Positions 1 to 6,392 of a stretch of 15,596 nucleotides of DNA are shown here, piece after piece. The notes under the pieces were generated by a model that worked only from the letters and a program-made list of their open reading frames with translations, was not told the DNA's origin and did no database searches. The stretch is from NCBI GenBank assembly GCA_964354865.1, contig CAYHBN010000033.1, positions 1-15,596 on the forward strand. Direction: 5' to 3'. How positions within the stretch are numbered: position 1 is the stretch's first letter; each line of letters starts with the position of its first letter. The stretch comes from JAHFJU01 sp964354865 (GTDB lineage Bacteria; Patescibacteriota; Gracilibacteria; UBA1369; UM-FILTER-53-11). The position numbers were made by a program, and so were the translations under genes.

Positions 1-2
1 TA

Positions 3-476
3 GCGGGAGTAGTTCTTACCGGCGCACGCGGATTGCTCCACCGACAGCGCTTTAGCGATGCCCAAGAACATTTTAGAAGCATGGTTCTCACGGCGCGCAA
101 TCGAAGTCAAACCAAGACCAATGGTGCGAGTACCGTTGGCGTGCATATTCCTGTTTCGGTTTTGAATGGCGTGCCAGGAACAATTACACTCTTCGAAGAT
201 CGTGATCCAAAAAACGACATTTTTCTTGCTCCACCAGATACGGTTATCGATACGCTGCCGATTAATGCAAAAGATTTTTCAGTGACGGTATTTAGAGAAG
301 AGAATAATCAATGTAGCGGAGATGCGCGAATTTTATTTAATTCAAATAACGAGAGCGCAACGTTATACTGCGATCTAGTAAATGCAAACATACTCAAAAT
401 AAATTTTCGAAGCGCCGTCATTGATTCGAATTTGAAACAGTTTACGATTTTGAAAGAAAGCGGAATTTTGCAATAG
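3..476 (+). CDS. Pseudopilin-like protein, 5' end outside the window (partial)
   Basis: The reading frame is open from the window edge (codon at base 3) to TAG at 474-476, giving the last 157 residues of a longer protein. The visible start reads AGVVLTGARGLLHRQRF and continues into an amphipathic stretch (FSDAQEHFRSMVLTARNRS, residues 17-35), then a beta-rich, Ser/Thr/Asn-rich C-terminal part with two cysteines (residues 104 and 123). A helix ending in 'ARNRSQTKTNG' followed by beta strands is the general plan of GspH/FimT-type pseudopilins, whose N-terminal hydrophobic helix would lie off the left edge. A TTG at 33 could serve as a start, but the frame continues upstream and residues 1-35 look like one continuous helix, so I treat the gene as truncated by the window. 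It ends one base before the leuS stop on the other strand. The family call is an inference from shape; no prepilin cleavage site is visible. Confidence 0.5.
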   Translation, partial: AGVVLTGARGLLHRQRFSDAQEHFRSMVLTARNRSQTKTNGASTVGVHIPVSVLNGVPGTITLFEDRDPKNDIFLAPPDTVIDTLPINAKDFSVTVFREENNQCSGDARILFNSNNESATLYCDLVNANILKINFRSAVIDSNLKQFTILKESGILQ

Positions 477-477
477 C

Positions 478-2919
478 CTACTTCACCACGATATTCAGCA
501 GTTTGTTCGGCACAAAGATTTCTTTCACGACGGTTTTGCCTTCGAGATGTGGTTTGAGTGACGGCTCATTTTGAGCAAGTACAAGCGCATCTGCTTGTGA
601 TATATTCATAGGCACCGTGACTTTGCCGCGCACTTTTCCGTTAATCGAAAAAACGAGTTCGAAGGTTCCGGCAACCAACATATTCGGATCAAATTTTGGC
701 CACGTCGAATCAAAAATGCTCTCTTTTTCGCCAAGGTGAGCCCAACACTCTTCGGCCAAATGGGGGGCGAGCGGCGCGAGAATTTGAGTGAAAAGTTTTT
801 TAGATGCGAGAGTAAGGCCCGAGGGTACTGCCTCGTTGATGAGAGTCATCATCGCCGCGAGTGCTGTATTAAAGTGAAATGTCTCAATATCCTCCCCTAC
901 TTTTTTTATCGTTGCATGTAATGTACGCGCAACATTTTCGTCATCTGTAGCTCGGTGTTCGCTCATGATCAATGTATAAAAACGCTCGACGAAACGGCTA
1001 ATGCCGGTAATACCGCGATCGTTCCAGTCTCCGCCATCGGTAAAGGGGCCCATAAACATTAAATACATGCGAAAAACGTCGCTACCGTACTGCTCAACAA
1101 ACGCATCGGGCGAAACCACATTCCCCTTCGATTTGCTCATCTTTGCGCCATCTTTCGTAATCAATCCTTGGTGAACCAATGTCTTAAATGGCTCTGCTTT
1201 TCGATCATTCATCAACACTTTGTGAATAAAACGCGCATACAACAAATGCATACATGCATGTTCAGGACCACCGATGTACATATCGACCGGCAACCATTTT
1301 TTCACCAGTTCCATGTCGAACGCAGCTTCGGTGTTTTTAGGATTTAAATACCGCAAAAAGTACCAGCTTGAACACATGAACGTATCCATGGTGTCGACCT
1401 CGCGCGTCGCAGGGCCGCTACATTTTGGGCACGTCGTATTAACAAAATTACTGCTGGTTGCAATCGGCGATTTGCCGTCACCTTTTGGCACAAAATCAAC
1501 ATCTTCGGGCAACAAAACGGGCAATTGATTTTCGGGGACCGCTTGCTCTCCGCATTTTTCACAGTTCACAATCGGAATCGGTGCACCCCAATATCGTTGA
1601 CGACTAATGAGCCAATCACGCAGTTTGTAGTTGATGATAAATCGTGCAGAACCTTTTTTCTCAAGTGATTTTGTAATTTCTTTTCGTGCAACCGCTGACG
1701 TTAATCCATCGAACTGTCCAGAATTAACTAAAATTCCTTCGTCTGAAAAACACACTTCGAAATTGTTAATTTTCGCCACCAATTCGTCGTAATCAGAAGC
1801 ATTTTCAAAATTTTCACGAGCTGGGAGTATCGAAATTTTAAGTGGAATTTTATATTTCTTCGCCATCTTAAAATCACGTTCATCATGCGCATCGGCAAAA
1901 ACAGCACCGGTACCATAATGAGCTAACACGAAATCGGCGATCCAGACTTGCAAACGTTCTCCATTCGCAGGATTAATAACATACGAGCCAGTAAAGACAC
2001 CTGTTTTTTCGCGATCCTCCGCGGTTCGTTCAATGTCGGTAGTTTTCTTTGTCGCATCGCGGTAGGCCTCAACTTCACTCATTTTTTCTGCCGTCGTTAG
2101 CTCTGCGACCAGCGGATGCTCAGGCGCAAGAACCACATATGCGCCGCTAAAAATCGTGTCTATACGCGTGGTGAAAACCGTAATTTTTTTATCGCTCACT
2201 GTTTTTCCATCAGCATCTAAAACCGCAAAATCAATTTGTGATCCTTCGCTTCGTCCAATCCAGTGTGACTGCATCAACTTCGTCTTTTCAGGCCAGTTTA
2301 ATCCTTCAAAATTTAAAAAATCCTCTGCATAACTTTTAATATTGAAAAACCACTGTGTAAGATTTTTTTGAGTTACCTCGGTACCACAGCGCTCACACAA
2401 GCCTTCTTTTACCTGCTCATTTGCAAGCACGGTTTGATCTTTCGGACACCAGTTCACAGGCGCATTTTTCTTGTACGCCAAGCCCTTTTTATAGAGATCT
2501 AAAAACACCCACTGAGTCCATTTATAATACTCAGGAGTGCTTGTTGTCACCGATTTTCCCCAGTCATACATCGTACCAATCTCAGAGAGCTGGCGCGTCA
2601 TCGTCGCCGTGTTATCGGTAATCGATTTTTGAGGAGCTACACCCGTTTTAATCGCGTAGTTTTCAGCGGGCAATCCAAAGCTGTCATATCCCATCGGCTC
2701 AAAGACATTAAAACCATTCATACGCTTGTAACGACCAAAACTATCGGCGGGAGCGTAGTTATACCAGTGCCCCACATGTAATTTATCGCCCGAGGGATAC
2801 GGAAACATAACCAAATTATAAAACTTTGGCTTAGATGAGTTGAGGTCGGTTTCGTATAATTTTTGTTCACTCCAACGAGCCTGCCATTTTTGTTCAGTTT
2901 GACGTGCGTTGTATGCCAT
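478..2919 (-). CDS. leuS: Leucyl-tRNA synthetase (LeuRS)
   Basis: This class I aminoacyl-tRNA synthetase charges tRNA-Leu with leucine in the cytoplasm and has an editing domain for mischarged tRNA. Of 813 residues (E. coli has about 860), the class I HIGH motif appears as HVGH at residues 48-51 and KMSKS at 593-597. Between them are the zinc-type CPKD and CERCG cysteines (about 155-180), the CP1 editing domain starting near FTTRIDT (about 250) with YGTGAV and HDERD (345-349), and a second cysteine pair (NCEKCG, CPKC, about 455-500) before the DTMDTFMCSSWYFLRY segment. The C-terminal anticodon-binding domain ends with NGKVRGK and a short tail. The editing motif differs from the usual GAVMAVPAHDxRD: it reads GAVFADAHDERD, one residue shorter and without the proline. 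ATG at 2919 is supported by the N-terminus and by a -10 element 9 bases upstream. It is divergent from the repeat protein gene. Confidence 0.98.
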   Translation of the reverse strand: MAYNARQTEQKWQARWSEQKLYETDLNSSKPKFYNLVMFPYPSGDKLHVGHWYNYAPADSFGRYKRMNGFNVFEPMGYDSFGLPAENYAIKTGVAPQKSITDNTATMTRQLSEIGTMYDWGKSVTTSTPEYYKWTQWVFLDLYKKGLAYKKNAPVNWCPKDQTVLANEQVKEGLCERCGTEVTQKNLTQWFFNIKSYAEDFLNFEGLNWPEKTKLMQSHWIGRSEGSQIDFAVLDADGKTVSDKKITVFTTRIDTIFSGAYVVLAPEHPLVAELTTAEKMSEVEAYRDATKKTTDIERTAEDREKTGVFTGSYVINPANGERLQVWIADFVLAHYGTGAVFADAHDERDFKMAKKYKIPLKISILPARENFENASDYDELVAKINNFEVCFSDEGILVNSGQFDGLTSAVARKEITKSLEKKGSARFIINYKLRDWLISRQRYWGAPIPIVNCEKCGEQAVPENQLPVLLPEDVDFVPKGDGKSPIATSSNFVNTTCPKCSGPATREVDTMDTFMCSSWYFLRYLNPKNTEAAFDMELVKKWLPVDMYIGGPEHACMHLLYARFIHKVLMNDRKAEPFKTLVHQGLITKDGAKMSKSKGNVVSPDAFVEQYGSDVFRMYLMFMGPFTDGGDWNDRGITGISRFVERFYTLIMSEHRATDDENVARTLHATIKKVGEDIETFHFNTALAAMMTLINEAVPSGLTLASKKLFTQILAPLAPHLAEECWAHLGEKESIFDSTWPKFDPNMLVAGTFELVFSINGKVRGKVTVPMNISQADALVLAQNEPSLKPHLEGKTVVKEIFVPNKLLNIVVK

Positions 2920-2928
2920 AATACAGGA

Positions 2929-2957
2929 ATTATAACCTTATCGTAGCTTTTTCACGA
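2929..2957 (-). promoter_or_regulatory. leuS promoter, predicted nearly leaderless
   Basis: On the minus strand a perfect TATAAT (2934-2929) ends exactly 9 bases before the leuS ATG. With a 17-base spacer the -35 position (2957-2952) is TCGTGA, a weak match. Transcription would start about 7 bases after the -10, leaving an untranslated leader of roughly 3 bases with no room for a Shine-Dalgarno. No start site has been measured, so this is a sequence prediction. Confidence 0.6.
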
Positions 2958-2959
2958 TA

Positions 2960-2988
2960 TTTACACATATTGTGTAATGTTGTATAAT
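2960..2988 (+). promoter_or_regulatory. Promoter of the repeat-protein gene, predicted leaderless
   Basis: TTTACA (2960-2965), a 17-base spacer and a perfect TATAAT (2983-2988) form a near-consensus sigma-70-type promoter. The -10 ends 9 bases before ATG 2998 and 6 bases before an in-frame GTG at 2995, so the transcript should begin on or just before the start codon. This promoter excludes the upstream ATG at 2977, which lies within the spacer. Confidence 0.75.
2961..2977. promoter_or_regulatory. Candidate operator: 17-bp palindrome in the promoter spacer
   Basis: TTACACATATTGTGTAA is a perfect inverted repeat with 7-bp arms (2961-2967 and 2971-2977) and a 3-base centre. It overlaps the last bases of the -35 and fills the spacer of the rightward promoter, and it starts 4 bp from the weak leuS -35. 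A dimeric DNA-binding protein here would be expected to block the rightward promoter and perhaps affect leuS. The palindrome is plain in the sequence. The operator role and the identity of any binder are inferred. Confidence 0.45.
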
Positions 2989-2997
2989 ATAACAGTG

Positions 2998-4932
2998 ATG
3001 GATTCAACAGATAAAGAATATAAAAGGTTACGGAGCGCTGCGCAGCGCGTGCAACACGACACACTGCAGCAAAATATTTACTATAGCCATACGTTTGGGC
3101 GATTAGAATATTATGAATCGTTGGTAAATGAGATAGCGGCACTCACTCATAAAGAAGTGGATATACTTTTGGGTGAAGCAGGCGTCAAAAGTCCTTTCGA
3201 ACTGTTAGAAGAATCCATCCGCCACTGGGATCATACGTTGAGCTTTGAAGGTGTACCGACAGATGCTGAGTTAGTCTATCGTTTATCGAAAGAATTTGGG
3301 GCGAGAGTTACGCGCGCCCATACGGACTATGTGCCAACCGATGAAGCAAAACTATTGACACCATCGGTCGACGAAAAAGAACGATCAAAGCCGCATGATG
3401 CGAATAGGGTCGTTGAAGCACTTATGGTACTGCTACATACGCACATTCTTGGGCAAATTATTCGCCTCGAAAACGTTAGAATTTTTCTGGGAGATATTCC
3501 TGAGGGTAGTTCCAGAAAACGTGCATACTGGGTATTGGCAATTGAAAATTATCGCATTGCGGTTCTTGTGAATAACCAAGCATATAACAGAACTTTCGTT
3601 GTGTCATATAGCGATGAAGCAGATCTTAAAACCCTAGCTGGTCAAACAAAAGAGACTTTAAAAGAAGACACCGAACACATCATATATCATTTTGAATATT
3701 TGAATCCAAATCAATTTATTCAAGATTTAGGTTTAGCAATAGAGCATGTCGTTGAGGGAAAAAAAATAAAGAAAATGGATGCCGAATACTGGACAGATAC
3801 GGAAAATATCAAAAAAGACCTACACGCATTTGCCGATGCCGCCGAGTTACAATCGCCTGAAGAGTTAAATAGCAGTAACTTTCAGAAACAAACTGTAAAT
3901 TGCTCAAATGGTGAAAGTATCAACGGGAGAAAATATCTTTGTAGGGCAGCTGTTGCTTTAAAGATTGCTCGAAATGCCCACGAAGCGGTAGCGGATCTAG
4001 TTGCGGTTATTAATGAACTCAAAAAAATTGCGGGATTCAAATTCGAAGAAATAAAAACATATCCGACAATGGACGCCGAGTACTATACGAAAGAAAATGT
4101 CGAAAAAGACCTGAATGCATTTGTAGAAAAAATAGACACAAAATCCGAAGTACATTCGATAAAGCAGTTAACAACAAAAAATATTGACGGTATAGAAATA
4201 CTTTGCGCTAATGGTGAATTACTAAAAGGCAGTGTGTATATTGCGCGCGCCGGGAAAGCATTTGGAGTTGCCGATACGGCAAAAAATGCCCGTAAAAATG
4301 GAGCCGTCGTGCTTAAACTCCTTAAAAAACTAATTGGACTCGAAGTAGGCGATACAACCATACATCCAGAAATGAATGCTGATTATTTCACTCCAGAAAA
4401 CGTCATCGCTGATATGAATGCACTCTGTAAAGCGGGAGATATTGATTCAGTCGAAGAATTAAACACCTTAACCATGAGTGCACTCCCGAAAGCACTGTGT
4501 CGTAATGGCGAGTTGGTGAATGGACAAACATATTTATACCGTGCAGGGAAAGCGCTTAAATTCGGCGCTACCGGCAGACAAGCGACTGCAGAGCGAGGTG
4601 CAATATTACGACAACTTAAAAGGTTATATGGATTAACCGTTGAAGAACCAAAAAAATATAAAAAAATGGACGCAGAATATTTCTGCAAAGAAAATGTATT
4701 ATATGACTTACAACAGTTTGCCGCGCATGCAGATCCAGTAACAACCGTTGCAGAACTTAACATTAATAAAATGGCGAGTGCAAAGCGAATAATCGCGAGT
4801 AACGATGAGTCTGTTCCTCACGATACATATATAAAAAGGGCGGGCATTTCATTAGGCATGGCCGCAAGCTCGCGTGAATCAAATAAAATTCTTGGCGCAA
4901 TCCTTACTAAATTAAAAGAAATTGCGCTATAA
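2998..4932 (+). CDS. Unrecognised protein with four tandem ~98-residue modules
   Basis: I do not recognise the family. The 644-residue product has no signal peptide or membrane segment and is charged, so it is probably cytoplasmic. Residues 1-259 form an N-terminal part rich in helices: a charged start (DKEYKRLRSAAQRVQHD), a segment around LLHTHILGQIIRLENVRIFLG (about 145-165) and a beta-looking stretch (YWVLAIENYRIAVLVNNQAY). Residues 260-644 are four repeats starting at M260, M358, M459 and M557. Each has MDAEYxTxENVxxDLxAF, an ELN-type segment, CxNGExxxGxxYLxRAGxAL, and a basic helix ending in LKKLxGL. The repeats could bind nucleic acid (the RAGxAL plus basic-helix segment looks helix-turn-helix-like), but that is a guess. 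ATG 2998 is preferred over ATG 2977, which falls inside the promoter; GTG 2995 is possible. The gene's TAA stop lies inside the -10 of the next gene. Confidence 0.9.
   Translation: MDSTDKEYKRLRSAAQRVQHDTLQQNIYYSHTFGRLEYYESLVNEIAALTHKEVDILLGEAGVKSPFELLEESIRHWDHTLSFEGVPTDAELVYRLSKEFGARVTRAHTDYVPTDEAKLLTPSVDEKERSKPHDANRVVEALMVLLHTHILGQIIRLENVRIFLGDIPEGSSRKRAYWVLAIENYRIAVLVNNQAYNRTFVVSYSDEADLKTLAGQTKETLKEDTEHIIYHFEYLNPNQFIQDLGLAIEHVVEGKKIKKMDAEYWTDTENIKKDLHAFADAAELQSPEELNSSNFQKQTVNCSNGESINGRKYLCRAAVALKIARNAHEAVADLVAVINELKKIAGFKFEEIKTYPTMDAEYYTKENVEKDLNAFVEKIDTKSEVHSIKQLTTKNIDGIEILCANGELLKGSVYIARAGKAFGVADTAKNARKNGAVVLKLLKKLIGLEVGDTTIHPEMNADYFTPENVIADMNALCKAGDIDSVEELNTLTMSALPKALCRNGELVNGQTYLYRAGKALKFGATGRQATAERGAILRQLKRLYGLTVEEPKKYKKMDAEYFCKENVLYDLQQFAAHADPVTTVAELNINKMASAKRIIASNDESVPHDTYIKRAGISLGMAASSRESNKILGAILTKLKEIAL
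3775..4929 (+). repeat. Four tandem coding repeats of about 294-303 bp
   Basis: The repeat units start at 3775, 4069, 4372 and 4666, spaced 294, 303 and 294 bp; the last runs 264 bp to the stop. Each begins with a codon series for M(D/N)A(E/D)Y and carries the CxNGE and RAGxAL segments. DNA identity between units is low by eye, so this is an old protein-level duplication and not a recent tandem array. Unit 4 has lost the cysteine and glycine of CxNGE (it reads ASNDES). Confidence 0.85.
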
Positions 4933-4933
4933 T
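4904..4933 (+). promoter_or_regulatory. Promoter of the CNBD gene, overlapping the upstream stop codon
   Basis: A perfect TATAAT (4928-4933) contains the TAA stop codon (4930-4932) of the preceding repeat-protein gene. It ends exactly 9 bases before ATG 4943, so a near-leaderless transcript is predicted. The -35 is weak: TTACTA at 4904-4909 with an 18-base spacer. The gene may therefore be transcribed both from this site and by read-through. Confidence 0.55.
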
Positions 4934-4942
4934 CCTTTTTGT

Positions 4943-5377
4943 ATGACCGACGTACCATCAATGCTCCCCATTATTCAGGCGATTCCACTTTTTGCAACGC
5001 TAACAGAGGCGCAGCACAAAGAAATTATTGAAGGAATTGTGATGAATTATTATCCGAAGGATCACATTTTTTTTGATGAAGGAGATGCGGTAAATGAGGA
5101 TTCGAAGATGTACATTATTAAATCGGGTATGGTGCAAATAGATAAAAAAGAGACCTTCGATCACTACAAACAACTCGCGGTACTAGAGGCCGGAAAATTC
5201 TTCGGAGAAATGGCTTTTGTTTTAAATGAGCCACGAAACGCACGTGCAATCACACTCAACGAGTGCGAAGTTTTCGAACTCAAAAAAGCAATTTTCACAA
5301 AATTAATGGAGAACAGCCCCGAAACCGCCGCAAAAATCTCTGAAGAATTTATGAGCCGACTTAAGCAGAATGGCTAA
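4943..5377 (+). CDS. Stand-alone cyclic nucleotide-binding domain protein
   Basis: The 144-residue product is essentially one Crp/cNMP-type beta-barrel domain. The barrel begins near PLFATLTEAQHKEI (residues 15-29), with YPKDHIFFDEGD (37-48), MYIIKSGMVQI (56-66) and the phosphate-binding cassette FFGEMAFVLNEPRNARA (86-102). The cassette keeps the glutamate (E89) and arginine (R98) that contact the ribose and cyclic phosphate in known family members, so ligand binding is plausible. It ends in a short helix (SEEFMSRLKQNG) with no DNA-binding, kinase or channel domain, so it is likely a sensor subunit that acts by protein contact. I chose ATG 4943 over an in-frame TTG at 4922 because 4922 lies upstream of the -10. 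No cyclase gene is visible here. Confidence 0.85.
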   Translation: MTDVPSMLPIIQAIPLFATLTEAQHKEIIEGIVMNYYPKDHIFFDEGDAVNEDSKMYIIKSGMVQIDKKETFDHYKQLAVLEAGKFFGEMAFVLNEPRNARAITLNECEVFELKKAIFTKLMENSPETAAKISEEFMSRLKQNG

Positions 5378-5479
5378 AAATATCTTCAAATCTCAGTCCT
5401 TGCGAATCTCAACTATTACATCTAATAAGTCCTCGCGGATCTTCGCTTCTGCTCATCTAACTCCTCTCTCCCTCTCCCC
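5378..5479. other. Intergenic spacer, strongly pyrimidine-rich on the plus strand
   Basis: No gene, tRNA or clear terminator is visible. The last 30 bases before the TTG start of the next gene are almost only C and T, so there is no Shine-Dalgarno. Read on the minus strand the spacer is purine-rich with GAGTTAGAT- and GTAATAG-type words, resembling the spacer at 12934-13001. Confidence 0.5.
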
Positions 5480-6013
5480 TTGAATCCCTTATTTCTCGCT
5501 CACTTACTCGGAGACTTTCTCTTTCAGCCTTACACGCTCGTAAAATTTAAAGAAAAAAGTAATGCGGGCATCGCGGTACACGCGCTTATTCACTTTGTGT
5601 TGCTCAATGCGTTATGGTTCCCGCGCTCTGCATATTTACTCATTGGATACATTGCGGTCGCCCTCACTCACGCCTTCATCGACCGCGCAAAAATCACTGT
5701 GCAAAAATCGGGAGTTTCTTTTGGCATCGGCTTTTTCGTAGACCAAGTTCTGCACTTTCTAACGCTCTTTTGCGTGATGGTGCTGGCATATAAACACTCA
5801 ACCTCACCAATGGAACAGTTTTGGCTTCGCGCCGACGTGCAATTCGCCTCATGCATACTAGCCTTCGCCGTCTACTTATTCGCGCTCTATAACATTGTCT
5901 ATAAACAAAAGAACGCCCCGGGTTTAGACCGAGGCGCCCTTATAAGTCGCGTGTTGGTTATCACCACAAGCTTCGCGCTTTTTACGCTGCTACCATTTCT
6001 GTTTCTTTCATAA
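5480..6013 (+). CDS. DUF3307-type integral membrane protein
   Basis: The 177-residue product is hydrophobic, with about five membrane segments (roughly 30-47, 50-65, 85-104, 120-141, 156-176). The N-terminus LFLAHLLGDFLFQ (residues 4-16) matches the LLAHLLGDFLLQ hallmark of the DUF3307 family. Conserved-looking polar residues lie in or near membrane segments: H8, D12, Q16, H34, H38, the HAFID motif (H64, D68) and DQVLH (D88, H92). This histidine/aspartate set could bind a metal, which would suggest a membrane enzyme, but the family's reaction is not known to me. TTG at 5480 is the first possible start after an in-frame stop at 5426 and gives the expected family N-terminus. Its 3' end overlaps hpf on the opposite strand by 32 bp. 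Confidence 0.78.
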   Translation: MNPLFLAHLLGDFLFQPYTLVKFKEKSNAGIAVHALIHFVLLNALWFPRSAYLLIGYIAVALTHAFIDRAKITVQKSGVSFGIGFFVDQVLHFLTLFCVMVLAYKHSTSPMEQFWLRADVQFASCILAFAVYLFALYNIVYKQKNAPGLDRGALISRVLVITTSFALFTLLPFLFLS

Positions 6014-6347
6014 GACGTCGGCTCTTCATAGTTCTGTGTGAGCGTCTCATCGTCTCAGAAATTTTGGTGAGCTGTGTTTCGAGTCGATCAACTGAAAAAT
6101 CGATCGCCTTGGTAATGGCATGACTTGTTTCACCTGCCAAGTAATCCTCTCCATTAATCTTCAGATCAAGCAAAACGCTATACGCTGAATGCTTCTCGAA
6201 CCGTTCACCGGTTATGTGTAATCGAACACCATCCTCTGGAAAATTCTGCAGCAGTTTGGTCAGCCTTGGGAGTTTTTTCTCCATATAGGTTAAAACCTGC
6301 TCCTGCTCTGACTGAGCCATATTCTTGAAAAAGTATGCTGTTTGCAT
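5982..6347 (-). CDS. hpf: Short ribosome hibernation promoting factor (HPF/RaiA family)
   Basis: Proteins of this family bind the 30S subunit at the mRNA/tRNA channel and silence ribosomes in slow growth. The 121-residue product has the S30AE-type order: helix (LTYMEKKLPRLTKLLQNF, about 19-36), strands (VRLHITGERF, SVLLDLKING), the loop DYLAGETSH, and a second helix AIDFSVDRLETQLTKI (about 81-96), then a basic tail (RRSHRTMKSRR). It lacks the C-terminal dimerisation domain of long HPF, so it should act like short HPF or YfiA. The usual first strand (MxIxITGRH) is replaced by MQTAYFFKNMAQSEQEQ, so the N-terminus is atypical and the start could instead be the internal ATG at residue 10. It lies 41 bp downstream of lgt. 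A weak TCTAAT sits 11 bases before ATG 6347. Confidence 0.8.
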   Translation of the reverse strand: MQTAYFFKNMAQSEQEQVLTYMEKKLPRLTKLLQNFPEDGVRLHITGERFEKHSAYSVLLDLKINGEDYLAGETSHAITKAIDFSVDRLETQLTKISETMRRSHRTMKSRRLMKETEMVAA

Positions 6348-6370
6348 AAAGTAAAAGAATTAGAGGATAA

Positions 6371-6392
6371 ATGAGAAGATGACTCTTCTCAT
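6371..6392 (-). other. Hairpin between lgt and hpf
   Basis: ATGAGAAGA (6371-6379) and TCTTCTCAT (6384-6392) form a perfect 9-bp stem around a 4-base loop. On the minus strand it starts inside the lgt stop region (TGA at 6391-6389) and lies 24 bases before the hpf ATG. It is A/T-leaning and has no run of T after it, so it is not a standard intrinsic terminator. It may stabilise an mRNA end or tune hpf expression within an lgt-hpf transcript. Confidence 0.4.

Noticed and set aside
2977..2997. ATG at 2977 as start of the repeat protein
   Set aside because: It lies within the promoter spacer and upstream of the -10, so it would not be in the transcript predicted from this promoter.
2930..3142. 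Minus-strand 70-residue open frame over the leuS/repeat-protein divergent region
   Set aside because: It covers two strong promoters and the start of the repeat-protein gene on the other strand, and its composition is not protein-like.
4083..4763. Two minus-strand open frames (92 and 126 residues) inside the repeat protein
   Set aside because: They are antisense to the tandem repeats and repeat because the coding strand repeats; there are no promoters or family features.
5914..5936. GC-rich imperfect hairpin as a terminator
   Set aside because: It is inside the DUF3307 coding region, has mismatches and is not followed by a T-run.
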